Positions 58,602-64,000 of a stretch of DNA of 64,000 nucleotides are shown here, in pieces; positions within the stretch are counted from its first letter, which is position 1; every line of letters begins with the position of its first letter. Position numbers and translations under genes: made by a program. This stretch comes from Olavius algarvensis Delta 4 endosymbiont (GTDB lineage Bacteria; Desulfobacterota; Desulfobacteria; Desulfobacterales; CAJINA01): the NCBI GenBank assembly GCA_905176665.1, contig CAJINA010000083.1, positions 1 through 64,000 of the forward strand. The letters run 5' to 3'. Under the pieces are notes generated by a model. The model was not told where the DNA came from. It saw nothing but the letters and a program-made list of their open reading frames with translations, and searched no databases.

Positions 58602-60297
58602 TCAAGCCTTATAGGCCCCCACGTTAGCCAGGGCCATGCTGCCGGGGCTCACGGTCGTGGGATCCGTCATGACATTGATGCAGCAGGTTTTACCTGAGGC
58701 AAAGGCCGCTTCTATAGCCGGCCGGATGTCCGCCGGGTCTTCGACCAAAAACCCTTCACCGCCCAAGGCGGCCACCATTTTGTGATAATCCACCCGGCCG
58801 ATAAACGTGCCGGCCTCGATGGCATGGCCGATTCTTATTTCCTGGCTGTGCCGGATCATGCCCCAACCGAGATCGTTGCTGATGACTACCACAATGGGCA
58901 GTTTTTTTCGAATGGCATTTTCGAATTCCATGAAGTTAAAACCGATCGAGCCGTCACCGGAGATGAGCAGCACCCGCTTATCAGGGTATCTGAGTTTGGC
59001 CGCATTGGCATAGGGCAGTCCCACCGCAAGGGACCCGAAAATGCCGTAATCCAAGTAGTGGCCGGGCTGTCGAATGGTCCGGGTCATGCCCATCCAGGTG
59101 GTAGTGTCGCCGCCATCGGCCACGACGACATCATCTTCTCGGTCCATGAAGCGGTCAACTTCACGGGCCAGGCGCAGGGGGTGGATAGGTGTATTGTTGC
59201 TTTCCCAGTCAGCTGTACTGGGCTCTTTGCCCGCTGTGTCGGCGGCTTCCAGGCTGGCAATCCAGGGTGCAAACCGGCCGGTCAGTTCCGTCTTCAGGTT
59301 GTCCGCCACTAAGAGGGCATTGCATTCGGCCAGAAACGCCTGCACGTCGCTCACTATGGGAAGATCGATGGCCCGGTTCCGTCCGATTTCTTCGGCCGCG
59401 ATATCGACCTGGATCATTTTAGCGGCCGGGTTAAACACGTCTCCAAACATGTAGTACAGGGATAACCGGGTGCCGAGGACAATGACCAGGTCAGTTTCCA
59501 GGTAAGCGGCAAATGCCCCGCCGGGCCGGATGGCGAGCGAGCCTTCAAAGCAGAGCGGGTGGGTGTCGGGAACCGTTCCGCGGCCCGAAAGCGATGTGAA
59601 CACTGGGACACCGGCGTTTTCGATGAAGGCGGTCAACTCGGCTTCGGCTTCAGCCTGCCAGGCCCCGGTGCCGGCGATGACGACTGGTTTTTCGCTGCTT
59701 TGGAGCATGGCGATGGCTTGGGCCGGCCCCCCGGCGATCGACCGGTTTGGATGCCACCCGAGTCTGCATCTGCTTGACCGCGGTTTCCTCAATTGTGGTG
59801 TTGAGTACATCCACGGGAATTTCCAGGTAGACCGGCCCGGGCCGGCCGCTGGTTGCCAATCGAAAAGCCAGATCGACAAATTCCGGTATCCGCTCGGTCT
59901 TCTGGCAGACCAGGGTTTTCTTTACCATAGGGGCAATGACAGGCTCCTGGGACATATCCTGGAGGTCGAGTTTTTCCTTGTGATCCAGGCCTACACAACC
60001 GGCAATCAGGACCAGGGGGGTGTTGGAAAAATAGGCACTGGCAATTCCGGTGAGGGCATTGGTAAACCCCGGCCCGGCGGTTACCATGGCCACCCCGGGT
60101 TTGCGGGTCAGCTTGCCCCACGCTTCGGCCATAAAAACCGCGGCCTGCTCATGGCGGGTATCGAACAATTGGACGGCCGTATTTTCGAGATATTGATAGA
60201 TGGGCGTAATATGTCCGCCGCTCAGGGTAAAAATATAGTCGACCTCTTTGGTGACGAGGGCCTGGGCCGCTAGTTGACCACCTGTAACCGTTGTCAT
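58602..60297 (-). pseudogene. Thiamine-diphosphate enzyme, acetolactate synthase-like, frameshifted
   Basis: The N-terminal part (from 60297) has the cofactor-activating Glu in TRHEQAAVFMAEAWG and TAGPGFTNALTGIASA. The C-terminal part has the ThDP signature GDGSIGFNFMEFENA ... ISNDLGWGMIRHSQ. The two lie in different frames that meet at a run of six G (plus-strand C6 at 59727-59732). Removing one G gives a 564-residue protein of normal size. It may be a homopolymer error or a phase-variable or broken gene. The substrate is unknown: acetolactate synthase, 2-hydroxyacyl-CoA lyase and sulfoacetaldehyde acetyltransferase share this fold. It starts 11 bp after the SDR gene. Confidence 0.75.
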
Positions 60298-60308
60298 GAT
60301 AGTTTCCT

Positions 60309-61145
60309 TTACAGTTCCATGAGTTGCCCACCGGTAATGTTGATAGCCTGCCCGGTGAGATAAGATGATGCTTCCGACGCCAGAAATGTCGCCAGAGAGC
60401 CGACTTCAGCCGGTTTTCCAATTCTGCCCAGGGGGATGGATTTACACATCTCCGCTTCCCGTTCCTCGACGGTCGATTCGAAAAACTGGGCTTCCAGTCC
60501 GAAGCGCCACTTTTCGAGGTCGGTCATGATCTGGCCGGGGCAGATGGCATTGACCCGGATCCCCATGCCAGCCAGTTCCCGAGCCATGACTTTACTGAGC
60601 ATGATCACGCCGGCCTTGGCGACCGCGTAGGCGCCGTTGAAAATCGGTGGGACCTTGCCGGCCCGGGAGGCAGTGTTGATAATGGTTCCGCCGGTTTTCA
60701 TCATCAAAGGCAAAATTGCTCGCGATACCCGGAAAACGCTGTGCAAGTTGATGTCGATCGTTTTCATCCAGGCTGCCTCGTCATAGGTATGAACCGCATT
60801 GGGTACTCCGAAGGAGGCCCCGGCATTATTGCAGAGAATGTCTATCGCGGCAAACCGATCACTGACCATGGCAACCATGTTCGCAATCGCCTCAGGTGAA
60901 CCCACATCGACGGGCACCGCCAGGCTGGTGATGCCGCAATCGTGCTGCAATTCAGTGGCGATAGCCTCCATTTCGGCATGCAGGCCGGTGGCTACCTGGG
61001 CCTCTTCAGCACCGGCCTGGCCGAGGTCGGCAATGATCACGTTGGTGCCGTTTTCCGCCAGAGCGCGGGCAATCGCGTACCCGATACCGGACCGTTTGCC
61101 GGAACCGGTCACCAGAGCTGTTTTTCCTTTTAGATCAGCATACAT
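60309..61145 (-). CDS. Short-chain dehydrogenase/reductase (FabG-like)
   Basis: 278 residues from the ATG at 61145 with GGAGGAAAG upstream; longer frames are not supported. ALVTGSGKRSGIGYAIARA is the cofactor loop, NNAGASFG follows, the catalytic Ser is in INTASRAG and Tyr/Lys in AYAVAKAGV. The end, TGQAINITGGQLMEL, is typical of FabG-like enzymes. First gene of a pair with the TPP enzyme, suggesting reduction or oxidation of the enzyme's 2-hydroxy-ketone product. Confidence 0.9.
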   Translation of the reverse strand: MYADLKGKTALVTGSGKRSGIGYAIARALAENGTNVIIADLGQAGAEEAQVATGLHAEMEAIATELQHDCGITSLAVPVDVGSPEAIANMVAMVSDRFAAIDILCNNAGASFGVPNAVHTYDEAAWMKTIDINLHSVFRVSRAILPLMMKTGGTIINTASRAGKVPPIFNGAYAVAKAGVIMLSKVMARELAGMGIRVNAICPGQIMTDLEKWRFGLEAQFFESTVEEREAEMCKSIPLGRIGKPAEVGSLATFLASEASSYLTGQAINITGGQLMEL

Positions 61146-61862
61146 AACACTTTCCTCCAGGGCGGCCGGTATGAGTATCCGGTCGCGGTAATATTTTCGA
61201 ATACCGTTCGAAAAATAATTATTACTCCTTTTTCGAGCAGTAGTCAATATGTATTCCACCGCTGGGGCGCCTACCGCTCCCAACCTGATAGCAAGTTTAG
61301 CTTGGTTTTGATCTAAACCCGCCACCTCAGGTGGAAGACCCGGAGAGAAATTCGAGTTTTTGAGTTTGGCGACGACCAAGTTGTAAGGCACCAATATTAT
61401 GCGGTATGTCAATAACCTGGCTCACAGGGTTTCGGTTTTGACCTCTAAAATCGGAACAAAATTTGGATTTTTAGCTGCGCTGGACTGTTCAATTTAATTT
61501 TAATGTATAGAAGACGTTTCTGCGCGATGCATGGGTTCTTTTCATATTAAACGCCAAACACCTTTCCTCGCGCGAAGACGCAGAGGCGCAGAGAAAAACA
61601 AAACTGCGGATAAGGCGCGCTGTTGTGCGCAGTTCACGCCAAAGGCCAACTTCACCAAGGTGGCCTCTGGCCAAGCCGACTGACGTGCCGTCTCCCGGCA
61701 GACAAAGCTCCAGTTGGGTGTCAATCCCCTGTGAGCGGACTTCATGATGCCGCTCGTGTTGCGGGAGTGCGGGTGCCACGGTTTCAGCCGGGCGGGAACC
61801 GGTCGGCTCGGGATAAAATCGCTTCTGGAGGATAGAGATGGTGTGCAACGGCAGACCGGCGG
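61146..61862. other. Long gene-poor intergenic region
   Basis: 717 bp without a convincing gene. It contains the promoter region of the SDR/TPP pair, an AT-rich stretch, and at about 61555-61605 the sequence CGCGAAGACGCAGAGGCGCA followed by GAGAAAAA, a type of low-complexity intergenic string that recurs in many environmental bacterial genomes. A frame read on the minus strand at 61489-61848 has no ribosome binding site and an unnatural composition. Confidence 0.4.
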
Positions 61863-64000
61863 CTACAAAAGCGAATCGAGGTGTTGGGCGGTTTCCAGGA
61901 CAACGTCTAGCTCTTGGCCCACGGTTTTCAACAGTGGTTCTATCATTTCCCGGTCGTTGTCCAGGCAGGCTTTTTCCAGGGCCGCTGCCGCGGTATACAG
62001 TTCCTCGGCGGAAATATTCCCGGCCGCGCCTTTGAGGGCGTGGGCCTTTATTTTGGCTTCCTCCAGGAGGCCCTTATCGAGCAGCGCCTTGAATTCCAAA
62101 ACGAAATTCTCGTTCGTGTCGCAGTATTCTTGAATGATTTCGACATAGAGCTGAACCGAACCACCGATCCTTTCCAGTCCTTTTTGCACATTCAGACCCG
62201 GCAGGTTTTTGCCCTGCGGGGATTCCGTTGACGGGGATCCAAAGTGCGCTGCTGAAAAGAGCGGGCCGAAACCGGTAGTTTGCGGCAGATTTTTCTCTAT
62301 CACCCGGAACAATTCGTCTCGATCGATCGGCTTGGCCACGTAGTCGTTCATTCCGGCCCGCAGGCACTGTTCGCGATCACCCGCCATGGTGTGGGCGGTC
62401 AGGGCGATCACCGGCAAAGCAGTTTGTTCCAGTTCCTCACGGATGATTCGGGTGGCCTGGATACCGTCCATTTGCGGCATCTGGACATCCATGAGGACGA
62501 TATCATAGGTGCTGGATCGGACGGCGGCCACCGCTTCTAAACCATTGGCGGCTATATCGATATTGGCGCCGGTTCCCTTTAGAATTTCAAAGGCGACTTT
62601 CTGGTTGACGGGGTTGTCTTCAACCAGGAGCAGGCGGTATTCACCGAGCGGATTAGAGGCTGCCTGGTCTCCGGCCGGCAACGCCGTTGCGTAGCGTTCC
62701 CCCCGGCCAAAAGCGGTCATGACCGTGTTAAACAAGGTGGACTGTTTTACCGGTTTCATCAGAAAATGCGCTCCGTGCAGGCGGGCCATGCGTTCGGCTT
62801 CCTCCCCTCGGCCGGAGGCGCTAATGATAATAAAACAGGTTTTAGCCGACGAGCTGGGGGACTTCATCTTTTTTAGGGCGGCAATACCGTCCATACCGGG
62901 TAAGCTGACATCCATGACCACCAGTTTGAACGGATCGGCGGCGGCGGCCGCCTTTACGAGGTTGATCGCTTTTTCCGCGCTACCGGTAGTTTCCGTGCTG
63001 AATCCGAACGATTTGATATAGCGGTTCAAGACCAGACGCGTGGTCGCGTTGTCTTCCACGATCAGGGCGCTTTTGTTTTTCAGTTCCGGCGGAATCTGGA
63101 AATCGACTGAAACCTGATCGCGCTGTCGTTTAAACGTGGCTGTGAAAGAGAAGCGGCTGCCTTTTCCGATCTCGCTTTCAACCCATATGTCTCCGTCCAT
63201 CAGGTGCACGATTCGTTTGCAGATAGCCAGACCCAGTCCGGTGCCGCCGTATTTGCGGGTGGTGGAGCCATCTGCCTGTGAAAATACGTCGAACAGGCTG
63301 CCGTGCAGTTGCGGATCAATTCCGATACCGGTATCCCGGACGCAAAACAGCAGCGTGACGTTGTCGCCAAACTCCTGTTCCATTTTTACCGAGATGTGGA
63401 TTTCGCCCCGTTCGGTAAATTTCAAGGCATTCGAAAGCAGATTGATCATAACCTGGCGCAGCCGCAGGGGATCCGAGATTAACCGGTTGGGCGTATCCTC
63501 GGAAACATCTAGAACCAGTTCGATGTCCCGGCCGGTAATCTTGTCCAGGAACACATCCAGGGCCTCGTCCATCACCTTGCGCAACGCAAAAGGGATTCTT
63601 TCGAAACTGAGCTTACCCGCCTCGATTTTCGAAAAATCCAGGATATCGTTGATCAGGGATAAAAGCGCATTTCCGGAGGAACGTATAATTTCCAGGTACT
63701 CTTGCTGTTTGGGGTCCAGGTTTGTCGTCAAGGTCAGGTTGCACATCCCGATAATCCCGTTCATCGGGGTGCGAATTTCGTGACTCATATTGGCCAGAAA
63801 AGCGCTTTTGGCAACACTGGCGGCCTGGGCATAGCGGGCCAGACGAGTGGCCTGTTGCATCGACTTTTCCAGATAGCTGTTGGCGACTTCCAATTGGGAG
63901 GTCCGTTCGGCCACCCTTTTCTCAAGTTCACGGTTGAGTTCCCGGACCTCGTTTTCCGCGTTCTTGCGGCTGGAAATATCCATCACCACTGAAACCAGGC
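61863..64000 (-). CDS. Hybrid histidine kinase with two receivers and HPt, 5' end outside window
   Basis: The reading frame remains open to the window edge ([15 protein letters not shown]), so the gene starts beyond 64000. Visible: the end of a PAS/PAC domain, a coiled coil, HisKA with [13 protein letters not shown], HATPase ([15 protein letters not shown]), receiver 1 ([13 protein letters not shown]), receiver 2 ([13 protein letters not shown]) and HPt ([13 protein letters not shown]). Closely parallels the kinase at 49664-52309, including the HPt sequence, so the two are paralogues. Confidence 0.92.
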   Translation of the reverse strand, partial: LVSVVMDISSRKNAENEVRELNRELEKRVAERTSQLEVANSYLEKSMQQATRLARYAQAASVAKSAFLANMSHEIRTPMNGIIGMCNLTLTTNLDPKQQEYLEIIRSSGNALLSLINDILDFSKIEAGKLSFERIPFALRKVMDEALDVFLDKITGRDIELVLDVSEDTPNRLISDPLRLRQVMINLLSNALKFTERGEIHISVKMEQEFGDNVTLLFCVRDTGIGIDPQLHGSLFDVFSQADGSTTRKYGGTGLGLAICKRIVHLMDGDIWVESEIGKGSRFSFTATFKRQRDQVSVDFQIPPELKNKSALIVEDNATTRLVLNRYIKSFGFSTETTGSAEKAINLVKAAAAADPFKLVVMDVSLPGMDGIAALKKMKSPSSSAKTCFIIISASGRGEEAERMARLHGAHFLMKPVKQSTLFNTVMTAFGRGERYATALPAGDQAASNPLGEYRLLLVEDNPVNQKVAFEILKGTGANIDIAANGLEAVAAVRSSTYDIVLMDVQMPQMDGIQATRIIREELEQTALPVIALTAHTMAGDREQCLRAGMNDYVAKPIDRDELFRVIEKNLPQTTGFGPLFSAAHFGSPSTESPQGKNLPGLNVQKGLERIGGSVQLYVEIIQEYCDTNENFVLEFKALLDKGLLEEAKIKAHALKGAAGNISAEELYTAAAALEKACLDNDREMIEPLLKTVGQELDVVLETAQHLDSLL

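Noticed and set aside
61489..61848. Minus-strand open frame in the long intergenic region
   Set aside because: No ribosome binding site, an alternative frame is equally open, and the N-terminal part lies over the recurrent CGCAGAGGCGCAGAG-type string.
1..64000. tRNA, rRNA, CRISPR, transposase or integrase
   Set aside because: None recognised by motif reading. Small or divergent RNAs could be missed; a tRNA and Rfam covariance scan would settle this.

Overview
The window looks like a chromosomal segment of a mesophilic, anaerobic deltaproteobacterium-type organism (Desulfobacterota, probably Desulfobacterales). This rests on protein style and gene content: an archaeal-type ferredoxin-rich glutamate synthase, carA-carB-purF, many hybrid two-component kinases, a methyl-accepting protein, MobB, and a probable small selenoprotein. 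The taxon is inferred; no rRNA or tRNA gene was seen. There is no phage, transposase, CRISPR array or conjugation locus. The only plasmid-like trait is a chromosomal replication-initiator-like gene.

Layout. 1-4.3 kb: a decayed coding remnant, then a large CHAT/TPR lipoprotein. 4.3-11.5 kb (minus strand): a LysE-type exporter, a degenerate GGDEF protein downstream of a Rep-like protein, and glnE overlapping an M48 peptidase. 11.8-23.1 kb (plus strand): a nitrogen-assimilation and amide-transfer block. It has a good sigma-54 promoter, a three-gene glutamate synthase (glutaminase; ferredoxin plus FMN synthase; GXGXG-GltD-ferredoxin fusion), then carA, carB and purF. 23.1-37.7 kb: a cyclic-nucleotide-binding protein and radical SAM pair, a chemoreceptor with a receiver, a sigma-54 activator with its kinase, a YchF-like GTPase, a frameshifted secretin-N-like gene, a CBS protein, cysteine desulfidase, and a kinase/receiver pair with a novel duplicated N-terminal module. 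38-42.5 kb: an ABC-2 exporter, mobB, a candidate selenoprotein and an M20 peptidase. 42.7-52.3 kb: glnA, a KamA-like aminomutase, a HyuA-like protein, an HDAC-like protein with a zinc ribbon, epmA and a large hybrid kinase. 52.4-64 kb: an MFS transporter bracketed by inverted repeats, FmdB, a nitroreductase, a TetR/SDR operon, a BASS transporter, a frameshifted TPP enzyme with an SDR, and a hybrid kinase that runs off the window.

Two observations stand out. First, a 53-codon gene at 41051-41212 has an in-frame UGA, followed after exactly 11 nt by a small hairpin with an AGGU loop, a bacterial SECIS-like arrangement. Second, seven copies of a 130-222 bp MITE-like element with shared terminal inverted repeats are scattered between 17.1 and 57.4 kb. 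They sit next to gene ends, and in two cases the repeat terminus itself supplies the stop codon of the neighbouring gene.

The nitrogen genes (glnE, glutamate synthase, carAB, purF, glnA) point to glutamine/glutamate metabolism as the main housekeeping theme. The rest is signalling and accessory cargo. Two genes carry single-base frameshifts (near 32.12 kb and 59.73 kb), which may be real or assembly errors.
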